This document shows positions 1-8,045 of a stretch of 64,000 bases of DNA, piece after piece. Positions within the stretch are counted from its first letter, which is position 1; each line of letters opens with the position of its first letter. Position numbers and translations under genes: made by a program. Below the pieces are notes generated by a model. It saw nothing but the letters and a program-made list of their open reading frames with translations, was not told the DNA's origin and ran no database searches. Source of the DNA: Acidovorax radicis (lineage in GTDB: Bacteria > Pseudomonadota > Gammaproteobacteria > Burkholderiales > Burkholderiaceae_C); assembly GCF_020510705.1 (NCBI RefSeq), contig NZ_CP075184.1:3596001-3660000 (forward strand), in the 5' to 3' direction.

Positions 1-38
1 TTGCCAGATAAGCGCTGGCGGCTATTTTTGCTTCAAAC
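1..38. repeat. Partial copy of the interspersed palindromic repeat
   Basis: The second half of the roughly 57-bp repeat described at 2229-2285: the run gataagcgctggcggct followed by a T-rich stretch and gcttcaaa matches the right half of the other copies. It is cut by the window edge and overlaps the stop codon of the adjacent LysR gene. Confidence 0.55.
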
Positions 39-980
39 CACGCCGTTTTCACTGGCGCCGTCATTTCCCGCCGCCTGCGCCATCCACCCGGCGCGGAAAT
101 GCGCCTGCAGAAACTCCACGCACACCCGCACCTTGGCCGACCGCTCCAGCCGCGTGGGGTACACCGCCCACACATTGGCCTCTTGCTGCCACTGCGGCAA
201 CACCTGCACCAGGCGCCCGGCCTGCAGGTGCGCGCCCACGTCCCATAGCGAGCGCAGCACCACCCCGCGCCCATCGACGGCCCACTGCACGGCCATCTCG
301 CCGTTGTTGGCCGACAGCGGGCCGCGCACCTTGACCGACTCTTCCTGCGCGCCACTGCGCAGGCGCCACACGCCAAACGGGTGGTCGCGCTCCTTGATCA
401 CCAGGCAGTCGTGCGCGGCCAGGTCGGCCACCGTGCGTGGCGTGCCCTTGCGCTGCAGGTAAGCGGGCGCCGCGCACAACACGCGGTGGTTATCAGCCAG
501 GCGGCGCGCGATCAGGTGCGGGGCGATCTCGTCGCCCACGCGCACATCCAGGTCAAAGCCTTCGACCGCCACGTCCACCAGCCGGTCGAACACTTCGAGC
601 CGCACCTGCAGCCCCGGATAGCGCCCCACCAGGCGCGACACCGCAGGCGCCACGATCTGGCGGCCAAAACCAAAGCTGCTGCTCACGCGCAGTAGCCCGC
701 GTGGCTCGCTGCGGGTGACCGCCACCTCCTGCATCAGCTGTTCCATATCGTCGAGGATGCGCTGCGCCCAGTGAAAGACGCGCTCGCCCTCCTCCGTCAC
801 CGCCACCCGGCGGGTGGTTCGATGCAGCAGCTTGACTTGCAGGTCTTGCTCCAGCAGGCGGATGCGCTTGCTCACATAGGCAGGGGACGTGCCCAGCTCG
901 GTGGCGGCGCCGCCAAAGCTCGCCTTGCGCACGACAGCCGCGAACACGCGCAGGTCATCTGCCGCAGGACTTTTATGCAC
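33..980 (-). CDS. LysR-family transcriptional regulator, DmlR-like
   Basis: A 315-residue LysR regulator, the usual length for the family. The N-terminal winged helix-turn-helix (residues about 7-65, with AAVVRKASFGGAATELGTS and the VSKRIRLLEQ recognition helix) is followed by a substrate-binding effector domain. The reading frame runs open to 1124, but that would overlap the divergent dehydrogenase. The GTG at 980 puts the helix-turn-helix at the normal distance from the start, so I chose it. Divergent placement next to a tartrate/D-malate dehydrogenase resembles E. coli dmlR-dmlA, so activation of that gene by its substrate is the likely role. That is inference from context. The 3' end overlaps a copy of the interspersed repeat. 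Confidence 0.85.
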   Translation of the reverse strand: MHKSPAADDLRVFAAVVRKASFGGAATELGTSPAYVSKRIRLLEQDLQVKLLHRTTRRVAVTEEGERVFHWAQRILDDMEQLMQEVAVTRSEPRGLLRVSSSFGFGRQIVAPAVSRLVGRYPGLQVRLEVFDRLVDVAVEGFDLDVRVGDEIAPHLIARRLADNHRVLCAAPAYLQRKGTPRTVADLAAHDCLVIKERDHPFGVWRLRSGAQEESVKVRGPLSANNGEMAVQWAVDGRGVVLRSLWDVGAHLQAGRLVQVLPQWQQEANVWAVYPTRLERSAKVRVCVEFLQAHFRAGWMAQAAGNDGASENGVV

Positions 981-1101
981 GATGTGTGAAGGATGAAGCC
1001 ACAGTTGGTGGATTGTAGTTTTTGATGGCGCTGGAAACAATGCACCCACAACGCAGGCTGCCCCCACAGCAGCCCCCTCCACCCATCCCAAGGACTGCTT
1101 C

Positions 1102-2205
1102 ATGACCGCCTCCATCGCCCCCAAAACCTACCGCATCGCCCTCATCGCCGGAGACGGCATCGGCAAGGAGGTGATGCCCGAAGGCCTGCGTGCGGTGCAG
1201 GCTGCTGCAGCGCGCTTTGGCATTGCGCTCGAAACCACCACCATCGACTGGGCCAGTTGCGATTACTACGCCGCCCACGGAAAAATGATGCCCGACGACT
1301 GGAAGGCGCAACTGTCGGGCATGGACGCTATCTTCTTCGGTGCCGTCGGCTGGCCCGCCACGGTGCCCGACCATGTGTCGCTCTGGGGTTCGCTGCTCAA
1401 GTTCCGCCGCGAGTTCGACCAGTACATCAACCTGCGCCCCGTGCGCCTGTTTGAAGGCGTGCCCTGCCCCCTGGCCGGCCGCAACCCTGGCGACATCGAC
1501 TACTACGTGGTGCGTGAGAACACCGAGGGGGAGTACACGTCGCTGGGCGGCATCATGTACGAGGGCACCGACCGCGAGATCGTCATCCAGGAATCGGTCT
1601 ACTCCCGCCACGGCGCCCACCGCCTGCTGAAGTTCGCCTTTGACCTGGCCCAAAGCCGCTCCAAAAAGCATGTCACCCTGGCCACCAAGAGCAACGGCAT
1701 CGCCATCAGCATGCCCTGGTGGGACCAGCGCGCCGACGACGTCGCCAAAAGCTACCCCGAGGTCACACTGGACAAGCAGCACATCGACATCCTCACCGCC
1801 CGCTTTGTGCTGCAGCCCGGGCGCTTTGACGTGGTGGCTGCCACCAACCTGTTTGGCGACATCCTCAGCGATCTGGGCCCGGCCACCACCGGCACCATTG
1901 GCCTGGCCCCCTCGGCCAACCTCAACCCCGAGCGCCACTTCCCCAGCCTGTTCGAGCCCGTGCACGGCTCGGCGCCCGACATCTACGGCAAGAACACCGC
2001 CAACCCGATCGCGATGATCTGGTCGGGGGCGCTGATGCTGGACTTTCTCACCCAGGGCCAGGGCGCAGGCCGCCAAGCACACGATGCCATCGTGAGCGCG
2101 ATTGAAGAGACACTCAAGAGCGGTCCCCGTACGCCGGACCTGGGCGGCACGGCCAACACCACGCAGGTGGGTGAAGCGATTGCGGCGCTGGTGGCCGGGG
2201 AGTGA
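1102..2205 (+). CDS. Tartrate / D-malate dehydrogenase (decarboxylating), TtuC/DmlA family
   Basis: A 367-residue NAD-dependent beta-decarboxylating dehydrogenase of the isocitrate/isopropylmalate dehydrogenase superfamily. Visible are the nucleotide-fold start GDGIGKEVMPEG, the substrate-loop motif VVRENTEGEYTSLGG (RENTEGEY rather than the isopropylmalate dehydrogenase RELTGG, which points to tartrate or D-malate as substrate), the metal-binding NLFGDILSDLG, and the cofactor-binding FEPVHGSAPDIYGKNTANP. It should oxidise and decarboxylate tartrate or D-malate in the cytoplasm for growth on these acids. The divergent LysR gene is the likely activator. TtuC and DmlA specificity cannot be separated by eye. 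Confidence 0.9.
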   Translation: MTASIAPKTYRIALIAGDGIGKEVMPEGLRAVQAAAARFGIALETTTIDWASCDYYAAHGKMMPDDWKAQLSGMDAIFFGAVGWPATVPDHVSLWGSLLKFRREFDQYINLRPVRLFEGVPCPLAGRNPGDIDYYVVRENTEGEYTSLGGIMYEGTDREIVIQESVYSRHGAHRLLKFAFDLAQSRSKKHVTLATKSNGIAISMPWWDQRADDVAKSYPEVTLDKQHIDILTARFVLQPGRFDVVAATNLFGDILSDLGPATTGTIGLAPSANLNPERHFPSLFEPVHGSAPDIYGKNTANPIAMIWSGALMLDFLTQGQGAGRQAHDAIVSAIEETLKSGPRTPDLGGTANTTQVGEAIAALVAGE

Positions 2206-2228
2206 GCCACACCGCACGACAACTCCTG

Positions 2229-2285
2229 ATTTCATAGCTGCTTGCGCTTGATGGACAAGCGCAAGCGGCCGATTTCGCTTCAAAA
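2229..2285. repeat. Interspersed palindromic repeat, best-preserved copy
   Basis: Carries the central palindrome gcttgcgcttg-atg-gacaagcgcaagc, preceded by tcatagct and followed by ggccgatttcgcttcaaaa. Related copies lie at 1-38, 5001-5064, 10363-10424, 45603-45680, 48119-48176 and 54436-54495. This one lies just downstream of the dehydrogenase stop, where the hairpin could also act on transcript ends. Confidence 0.8.
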
Positions 2286-2300
2286 GAGGCAACACCATGG

Positions 2301-2513
2301 TCATCCACCACCGGGCGGCACCTTGAACTCCTCGGTGATGCGCGCTTGCGCACGCGCCAGCGCGTCACCTGCGCGCGCCGCCCATCCCTGCAGCCATGTA
2401 CCAACGCGCGGCCACCAATTCGCGGGGGCGGCGGGGCCCGGGCGAGCGGCACGGCGTGCCATTGGGGGAGATTTGGGATCGCGGGCGGGGTTGTCTGTAG
2501 AGAGCGGGTTCAT
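2301..2513 (-). CDS. Possible small hypothetical protein (70 aa)
   Basis: An open frame starting at the ATG at 2513, with an Ala/Arg/Pro-rich N-terminus and a C-terminal amphipathic stretch (TWLQGWAARAGDALARAQAR). It is divergent from the LysR gene at 2586. I see no clear ribosome binding site and recognise no family. It could be chance coding in GC-rich DNA. It is listed because it fills an otherwise empty 300-base gap. Confidence 0.25.
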   Translation of the reverse strand: MNPLSTDNPARDPKSPPMARRAARPGPAAPANWWPRVGTWLQGWAARAGDALARAQARITEEFKVPPGGG

Positions 2514-2551
2514 GACGACGAATGCTCGCCAACGGCTTACCATCTGTAAAG

Positions 2552-2572
2552 TTGAATTCAATGACGATTCAA
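2552..2572. promoter_or_regulatory. Inverted repeat upstream of LysR gene
   Basis: TTGAAT, nine bases, then ATTCAA, lying 14 bases before the ATG at 2586 in a short AT-rich stretch. Position and symmetry fit an autoregulatory LysR-type site or an overlapping promoter element. The assignment is inference. Confidence 0.35.
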
Positions 2573-2585
2573 TTCATAAAACCTG

Positions 2586-3467
2586 ATGCGTAACCTCAAC
2601 CTCGACCAGCTGCAAACCCTGATCGCCATCGCCGACCTGGGCACCTTCGCTGCCGCCGCCCAGGCACTGCACTTGGCGCCCCCCACGGTGAGCATGCACA
2701 TCAAGGAACTGGAGTCGCGCCTGGGCGCCGACCTGGTGGTGCGCGGCAGGCGCCAGGCCGACCTGACGCCAGCGGGCGAGGTGCTGGTAAGCGAGGGCCG
2801 GCAACTGCTGCTGGCCAGCGACGATCTGGTGGAACGCGTGCGCCGCCGCGCTTCGGGCCGTGAAGGCGTGGTGCGGGTAGGTGTATCGGCCGGGGTCAGC
2901 ACCCACCTGCTGCCGCGCGTGCTGGAGGCACTGGCGGCACGCAGCCCGGGCGTGGAGATCCGGCTGGAGGCCGTGGGTTCGGCCGAATCCATGCAGCGAC
3001 TGAAGACCGGCACGCTGGACATCGCCATCGTCGCCAGCCCCCAGCCCCCACTGGCCGAGGTGCGGCAAGCCCCTTGGCGTAACGACCCCATGGTGGCCCT
3101 GCTACCCGCAGACTGGGATGCACCAGAGTTTGTGACGCCCGATTGGCTGGCCCAGCGCCGCTGGGCTTCGTTCGCCCCCGCCACACAGATGCACGGCCTG
3201 ATCGCCAACTGGTTCGGCCAGGCAGGGCACCACCCGCGCCCGTTCCTGGCACTGAGCTACCCCGGCGCACTCAAAAACCTGGCCCTGGCCAGCCAGTGCG
3301 CCGCCTTGCTTCCGCTGGAGGAGGTCGCCGACCAGCAAGGCACCGCCCGCGCGCAGATCCGCCACCTACAGCCGCCGCTCATGCGGCCCATGGCGGTGGC
3401 GCACCGCCACCAGGCATCCCCCGCCGTTCAGAGCGTGCTGGGGCTGCTGGCGGAGTTTGCAGACTAA
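2586..3467 (+). CDS. LysR-family transcriptional regulator
   Basis: 293 residues. The N-terminal helix-turn-helix (residues about 4-62, with DLGTFAAAAQALHLAPPTVS and MHIKELESRLGADL) is followed by a LysR substrate-binding domain. The target genes cannot be told from the neighbours: upstream is the end of the dehydrogenase and downstream a convergent operon. An inverted repeat 14 bases before the start is a candidate self-binding site. Confidence 0.85.
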   Translation: MRNLNLDQLQTLIAIADLGTFAAAAQALHLAPPTVSMHIKELESRLGADLVVRGRRQADLTPAGEVLVSEGRQLLLASDDLVERVRRRASGREGVVRVGVSAGVSTHLLPRVLEALAARSPGVEIRLEAVGSAESMQRLKTGTLDIAIVASPQPPLAEVRQAPWRNDPMVALLPADWDAPEFVTPDWLAQRRWASFAPATQMHGLIANWFGQAGHHPRPFLALSYPGALKNLALASQCAALLPLEEVADQQGTARAQIRHLQPPLMRPMAVAHRHQASPAVQSVLGLLAEFAD

Positions 3468-3509
3468 CCGCAGGAAAGACGCACCAGGACAGGCGCGCGG
3501 GCCACGATG

Positions 3510-3755
3510 TCACGCGGGAGGCGCCTTGCGCGCCTGCCCACGGCCTGGCTTGCTGCCCGCTTGCCAGTACGGCTGGGCCAACAGGTACAGCCCCGTGAGC
3601 AGCAGCAAGGCCAGCGGCGGCAGCAGCGGCGCATATGTCAACCACGCAGGGGGTTCGCCTACGCCCGTCCTGGCGGCAAAATTGGCGATCACCGTCAGCG
3701 TGAACGCCACAGACACCCACCGGTGAAACCGGTGAACGCCATGGCCGCCGGTCAC
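3510..3755 (-). CDS. Small membrane protein (81 aa)
   Basis: Two predicted membrane segments (about residues 13-28, and 42-60 rich in Leu and Pro) and a basic C-terminal tail. It starts with a GTG at 3755 that overlaps the stop codon of the VOC gene by the GTGA arrangement, so it is probably translationally coupled. I do not recognise the family. It is the third gene of the AraC-VOC operon. Confidence 0.6.
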   Translation of the reverse strand: MTGGHGVHRFHRWVSVAFTLTVIANFAARTGVGEPPAWLTYAPLLPPLALLLLTGLYLLAQPYWQAGSKPGRGQARKAPPA

Positions 3756-4186
3756 CGGGCATCTCCCGCTGCCTGGATCATCTTCCAGCCGTTGCCCGCA
3801 GGGTCACGAAACCCCGCATCCACGCTGCCGTATCGGTCCACTGGCTCCTGGGTGAACTCCACCCCCTTGTCACGCAACTGTGCATACGCGGCCCGGCAAT
3901 CAGGCACATGCAGCACCAGCGGTGGCATGGCACCTTTGGCCACCATGGCGCGCAGGGTCTGCGCGGTGGCCTCGTCGTGTATCGGAGGTCCAGGGGTGAA
4001 CAAACCGAGCTGAAACGCTGGCTGCTGCGGGTGTTGCACCGTGAGCCACCGGTAGGCACCGTTGCGCACGTCGGTGTGCACCCGAAATCCCAGTTTGCCG
4101 ACATAAAAGGCCAGCGCCTCATCCTGGTCATCCACATACAAACCCACCACTCCAACGCCACCCCCGCCCGCACCTTGGTTCGTCAT
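3752..4186 (-). CDS. VOC (glyoxalase/bleomycin-resistance/dioxygenase) family protein
   Basis: 144 residues, one VOC module pair: the first beta-alpha-beta unit begins VVGLYVDDQDEALAFYVGKL and the second ends in the typical DPAGNGWKMIQ. Such proteins bind a metal and act as lyases, dioxygenases or binding proteins, and the substrate is not evident. The GTG at 4189 is also open, but the AGGAG at the end of the AraC gene is correctly spaced from the ATG at 4186. Second gene of a tightly packed operon behind the AraC regulator, which suggests the regulator controls this enzyme. Confidence 0.85.
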   Translation of the reverse strand: MTNQGAGGGGVGVVGLYVDDQDEALAFYVGKLGFRVHTDVRNGAYRWLTVQHPQQPAFQLGLFTPGPPIHDEATAQTLRAMVAKGAMPPLVLHVPDCRAAYAQLRDKGVEFTQEPVDRYGSVDAGFRDPAGNGWKMIQAAGDAR

Positions 4187-4188
4187 CA

Positions 4189-4692
4189 CTACTCCTTGGT
4201 TGTTGATGGCTGGTTTGTACCTGTTGCTGCGGTACGGCGCTTCTCCGAAACTGCGGTGGTCAGGTCCGGGCGCTGCGCGGCTTTCAGGTAACAGGCGGGC
4301 ACCCTGTCGAGCGATGAGGTGTCGGATAGGGCATCCTGGCGCACGGCACTGGGGCTGCGCCCAGTGATGTCTTTGAAGGTGCGACCAAAGGTGCCCAGGC
4401 TCTCCCAGCCGGTGACAAATGCAATCTCAGTGATGGGGAGGTTGGTATCGCGCAGCAGCGTGGTGGCCTGCTCAATGCGCCGAGTCAGCAAATAGCGGTG
4501 CGGCGGAATGCCGAAAGCCTGGCGGAATAACCGTGCGAAATGCGCCGAAGAAACACCACTCACCTGCGCCAGGCGCTGCACCGACCAAGCCTCGTGCGAC
4601 GCAGCATCCATGCGGTCTTTGGCACGCAGGAGACGGCGCAGCAGCCCAGGGTCTGGCTGAGCGTCCGCTGCAAGGGATGAAGGGGTGGGCAT
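4189..4692 (-). CDS. AraC-family transcriptional regulator, DNA-binding domain only
   Basis: 167 residues with the two AraC helix-turn-helix motifs (about residues 35-130; SVQRLAQVSGVSSAHFARLF, then ITEIAFVTGWESLGTFGRTF and the following FKDITGRSPSAVR). There is no N-terminal effector domain, so it is a short AraC protein that must sense its signal another way or be controlled by its level. Its end abuts the VOC gene, forming an AraC-VOC-membrane protein operon. Confidence 0.85.
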   Translation of the reverse strand: MPTPSSLAADAQPDPGLLRRLLRAKDRMDAASHEAWSVQRLAQVSGVSSAHFARLFRQAFGIPPHRYLLTRRIEQATTLLRDTNLPITEIAFVTGWESLGTFGRTFKDITGRSPSAVRQDALSDTSSLDRVPACYLKAAQRPDLTTAVSEKRRTAATGTNQPSTTKE

Positions 4693-5000
4693 GGGCGCGT
4701 GCTTGGCGTCAAAGGGTATGGCGACAAATCATCGGTCTGCTGGAGCAGGAACGGGCCAAGCAAGCATATCTTCTTCAACTGCGCAGGCGGGTGCGCCCCG
4801 CAACAGCCATCGCTGTCACCGCCCGCAAGCACTCCAGCAACAACCCCGTCGTCGGCGTCACCCGCTACCCGCGCAGCGTGATCAGGCCCACGGGCGGCAA
4901 ATCCACCGGTACAGCTCCGCTTGAGCACAACCACCACGCCCCGCTGCGCAAAATGAGCGGCCACGCTGCGTGCCGTGAAATGCATGGTGTTGCACCCCAA
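4693..5000. other. Intergenic stretch, no supported gene
   Basis: Open frames run through on both strands, but none has a plausible start, ribosome binding site or recognisable motif. On the minus strand a frame beginning MHFTARSVAAHF could be a small unknown protein. I do not call it. Confidence 0.4.
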
Positions 5001-5064
5001 TGATTTCAAAAAAATCGAGCGCTAACGACCATCCATAAATCGTTAGCAGCTATCAAAAAGTGAG
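5001..5064. repeat. Interspersed palindromic repeat copy
   Basis: Read on the minus strand: tttttgatagctgctaacga, then a short loop, a return arm tcgttagc, then the right end ending in ttgaaatca. It has the same architecture as the copy at 2229-2285 with a different palindrome core. It lies between the AraC operon and the pmbA terminator. Confidence 0.7.
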
Positions 5065-5114
5065 TAAACAGCGAGAATAGCCTGATCGGCATTCCGCAAG
5101 GCAACGCACAAAAC

Positions 5115-5145
5115 AAAAAGGCTCCTGGAACCCAGGAGCCTTTTT
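5115..5145. terminator. Bidirectional rho-independent terminator
   Basis: A perfect GC-rich stem (aggctcctgg / ccaggagcct) with a three-base loop, flanked by five A on the left and five T on the right, so it can act in both directions. It sits 27 bases after the pmbA stop and most likely ends the pmbA transcript. Confidence 0.9.
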
Positions 5146-5171
5146 GCATGGGGCGATGCAGCCAGCCGAAA

Positions 5172-6641
5172 TCAGCTGCCCGCCACCTTCATTCGATTGA
5201 TCAGGATGGAACCCACCGTCTTGGCACCATAGTTGTAGGCATCGGCGCCCACGGCCTCGATGCCCTTGAGCATGGTTTTCATGTTGCCGGCGATAGTGAT
5301 CTCGTGCACGGGGAAGGCAATGCGGCCGTTTTCTACCCAAAAACCACTGGCGCCACGCGAGTAGTCGCCAGTCACGTAGTTGGTTCCCTGGCCCATCAAC
5401 TCGGTCACAAACAAGCCCGTGCCCAGCTTCTTCAGCATGGCGTCCAGATCGTCGCTGGCCTGCGTCAGGCGCGATGTCATGGTCAGGTTGTGCGAGCCGC
5501 CCGCATTGCCCGTGGTTTTCATGCCCAGCTTGCGGGCCGAGTAGCTGCTGAGGAAGTAGCCCTGCACCCGCCCGCCCTGCACCACCTTGCGCGGAGCCAC
5601 CCGCACGCCTTCTTCATCAAACGGCGAACTGCCCTTGCCACGCAGCAAAAACGGATCCTCCAGGATGTCGATGTGTTTGGGGAACACCATCTTGCCCAGC
5701 GAGTCGAGCAGGAAGCTGCTTTTGCGATAAAGCGCCCCGCCGCTCACAGCCTGCACAAAGCTGCCCAGCAGGCCGGCAGCCAGCGTGGACTCGAACAGCA
5801 CCGGGCATTGGGTGGTGGGGATCTTGCGGCTGCCCAGGCGGCTCAGGGCGCGCTGCGCGGCATAGCGGCCCACCGCCTCGGGCGATGCCAGCTCAGCCGC
5901 GTCGCGCATCGAGCTATACCAGGCATCGCGCTGCATTTCTGCATTCTTGCCGGGCAACGACGCAATCGGCGAGACCGAAAAGCTGTGGCGCGAGCTGGCA
6001 TAACCGCCGCGAAAGCCGCGCGTGTGGGCGCTGAAAAAATGGCTTTGCTGGGCCGACACGCCCGCGCCTTCGCTGTTGGTAATGCGGCGGCTGGTTTTGA
6101 GGGCAGCGGCTTCGCAGGCCATGGCCAGGCGGGCGGCGGCCTCGCTGTCGATCGACCACGGATGGAACAGGTCGAGGTCGCGGTGGGTGCTGGCGGGCGC
6201 GATATCGTCGGCATCGGGCAGGCCCGCCATGGGGTCTTCGGCGGTGAAACGGGCAATGTCGTAGGCCGCCTGCACGGTCTGCTCGATGGCTTTGGTCGAA
6301 AAATCAGAGGTGCTGGCGTTGCCACGGCGATGACCGATATACACCGTGACACCCAGCGACTTGTCGCGGTTGCGCTCCACGTTTTCCAGCTCGCCCTTGC
6401 GCACGCTGACCGACAGGCCACAGCCTTCGGAGGCCTCGGCGCCAGCGTCGGTGGCACCCAGCTTTTTAGCGTGCGCCAGCGCGCGGTCCACCAGCTCTTC
6501 AAAAAATGGCCGGCTGTAGCTGAAGCCACTGTCGGGGGTGGAGGAAGCGGCAGAGGCCTGCGTGGGCGCCGGCGCGCGTCGAGCGTGGGGTGCGCTGGGG
6601 GCGCGGACAGCCTTGGGGGCGCGTGGGGAGGGTGTGTTCAT
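5172..6641 (-). CDS. pmbA: Metalloprotease accessory subunit PmbA (TldE)
   Basis: 489 residues, about 40 longer than E. coli PmbA because of an Ala/Pro/Arg-rich N-terminal extension, so the true start may lie further in. Family signatures are clear: SVSVRKGELENVERNRDKS, the DLDLFHPW region, RKSSFLLDSLGKMVFP, the SYSARKLGMKTTGNAGG stretch, and near the end FVTELMGQG and DYSRGASGFWVENG. PmbA partners TldD in a cytoplasmic protease that matures microcin-type peptides and degrades CcdA; PmbA itself lacks the HExxxH metal site, which is carried by TldD. It is divergent from darP, and a strong terminator follows. Confidence 0.95.
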   Translation of the reverse strand: MNTPSPRAPKAVRAPSAPHARRAPAPTQASAASSTPDSGFSYSRPFFEELVDRALAHAKKLGATDAGAEASEGCGLSVSVRKGELENVERNRDKSLGVTVYIGHRRGNASTSDFSTKAIEQTVQAAYDIARFTAEDPMAGLPDADDIAPASTHRDLDLFHPWSIDSEAAARLAMACEAAALKTSRRITNSEGAGVSAQQSHFFSAHTRGFRGGYASSRHSFSVSPIASLPGKNAEMQRDAWYSSMRDAAELASPEAVGRYAAQRALSRLGSRKIPTTQCPVLFESTLAAGLLGSFVQAVSGGALYRKSSFLLDSLGKMVFPKHIDILEDPFLLRGKGSSPFDEEGVRVAPRKVVQGGRVQGYFLSSYSARKLGMKTTGNAGGSHNLTMTSRLTQASDDLDAMLKKLGTGLFVTELMGQGTNYVTGDYSRGASGFWVENGRIAFPVHEITIAGNMKTMLKGIEAVGADAYNYGAKTVGSILINRMKVAGS

Positions 6642-6718
6642 AGCGGCAGCTATGATACTTGCCGCTGTGGCACCGCCCTGTTGCCGTCTTCTGTGCCCCT
6701 AATTTTTGTCCCCCACCC

Positions 6719-7390
6719 ATGTCACGCAAACCCAAAAAAGGCTACTTTGTGCGAGGCCAGTTCGTTGCCGAAGGCAGCGAAATGGACCTTCAGCTCAAAG
6801 CCGAACTCAAAGGCACGCCCGATGCCAGCCGCACGGATCTCAAACGCGAAAGCGACGAACTGCAAGACCTGGGCAAGGACCTGCTGGGCCTGCGCCCGGA
6901 TCTGTTCGACGCAGTGGGCCTGCCCGACAAGCTGGTGGATGCCATCGCCGAGGCCAAACGCATCACCAACTTCGAGGGCAAGCGCCGCCAGATGCAATAC
7001 GTGGGCAAACTCATGCGCAAGCTGGAGCCCGCGCTCGTGCTGGCCGCTCGCCAGGCCCTGGAAGAACAACACAAAGGATCAGCCACCGAGAAGCTGCAAC
7101 TGCACCTGGCCGAACAGTGGCGTGACCGCCTGATTGCCGACGACAACGCGCTGGCACCGTGGATGGCGGAACACCCCGACACCGATACGCAGCAACTGCG
7201 TGCCCTGGTCCGCCAGGCCCGCAAGGATGCGCAGCCTGCGGGCAAAGAAGCCAATGTCCAGGTCTCGCAAGGCCTGGCGCCCCGCAAGGGCCGTGCGTAC
7301 CGCGAGCTGTTCCAGCTGGTGCGCGAGCACCTGGGCGGCACCGGCACGGCAGACGCAAGCGACACAGACGAGGACAACGACGATGAGTGA
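6719..7390 (+). CDS. darP: Ribosome-associated protein DarP (YjgA, DUF615)
   Basis: 223 residues. The start MSRKPKKGYFVRG (ATG at 6719) was chosen over an upstream in-frame ATG because it matches how the family begins. The body is all-helical, with KRESDELQDLGKDLL, AKRITNFEGKRRQMQYVGKL and a late RKGRAYRELFQLVRE. The family acts in late 50S ribosomal subunit assembly. Placement divergent from pmbA is a common pairing. The acidic tail overlaps the start of mog by eight bases, which suggests coupled translation. Confidence 0.93.
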   Translation: MSRKPKKGYFVRGQFVAEGSEMDLQLKAELKGTPDASRTDLKRESDELQDLGKDLLGLRPDLFDAVGLPDKLVDAIAEAKRITNFEGKRRQMQYVGKLMRKLEPALVLAARQALEEQHKGSATEKLQLHLAEQWRDRLIADDNALAPWMAEHPDTDTQQLRALVRQARKDAQPAGKEANVQVSQGLAPRKGRAYRELFQLVREHLGGTGTADASDTDEDNDDE

Positions 7391-7982
7391 AACCCTCCAC
7401 GACGCCGTCAAGATCGGCATCGTCTCCATCAGCGACCGTGCCAGCAGCGGCGTGTATGAAGACAAGGGCTTGCCAGCCTTGCAGGACTGGCTCACGCGTG
7501 CGCTGCACAACCCCATCACCTTCGAGTCGCGCCTGATCCCCGACGAGCAGGATGGCATCAGCGCCACGTTGATCGAACTGGTCAACGCGGGCTGCAGCCT
7601 GGTGTTGACGACTGGCGGCACCGGCCCCGCCCTGCGCGACGTGACGCCCGAGGCCACACTGGCTGTGGCACACAAGGAGATGCCAGGCTTTGGCGAGCAG
7701 ATGCGCCAGATCAGCCTGAAGTTCGTGCCCACCGCGATCCTGTCGCGCCAGGTGGCGGTGGTCCGTGACCAGAGCCTCATCATCAACCTGCCCGGTCAGC
7801 CGAAGGCCATTGCCGAGACGCTGGAAGGCTTGAAGGATGCGGAGAGCAAACAGCTTGTGCCGGGCATCTTTGCGGCTGTACCGTACTGCATCGACTTGAT
7901 TGGCGGGCCGTACCTGGAAACGCACGACGACGTGTGCAAGGCGTTCCGGCCCAAAAATGCCGTGCGGACTGCCCAGCAGTAG
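7383..7982 (+). CDS. mog: Molybdopterin adenylyltransferase Mog
   Basis: 199 residues. The ATG at 7383 lies inside the end of darP. It has a MoaB/Mog fold with GIVSISDRASSGVYEDKG near the start, LTTGGTGPALRDVTPEAT at the nucleotide-binding loop, and INLPGQPKAI towards the end. It adenylates molybdopterin before molybdenum insertion. No other molybdenum cofactor gene is in the window. Confidence 0.93.
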   Translation: MSETLHDAVKIGIVSISDRASSGVYEDKGLPALQDWLTRALHNPITFESRLIPDEQDGISATLIELVNAGCSLVLTTGGTGPALRDVTPEATLAVAHKEMPGFGEQMRQISLKFVPTAILSRQVAVVRDQSLIINLPGQPKAIAETLEGLKDAESKQLVPGIFAAVPYCIDLIGGPYLETHDDVCKAFRPKNAVRTAQQ

Positions 7983-8045
7983 CACCCCGTTTCCATGCCC
8001 CTGGGCGATAAGATCGCGCCAAACAAACTATGGGTGGAGGGTTGC

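Noticed and set aside
973..2304. A 443-codon minus-strand frame opposite the tartrate/malate dehydrogenase
   Set aside because: Antisense shadow; the dehydrogenase motifs on the plus strand are clear.
5148..7133. A 661-codon open frame on the plus strand opposite pmbA
   Set aside because: It is a mirror of the GC-rich pmbA coding strand, with His/Gln/Ala-rich meaningless sequence. PmbA on the other strand is unmistakable.
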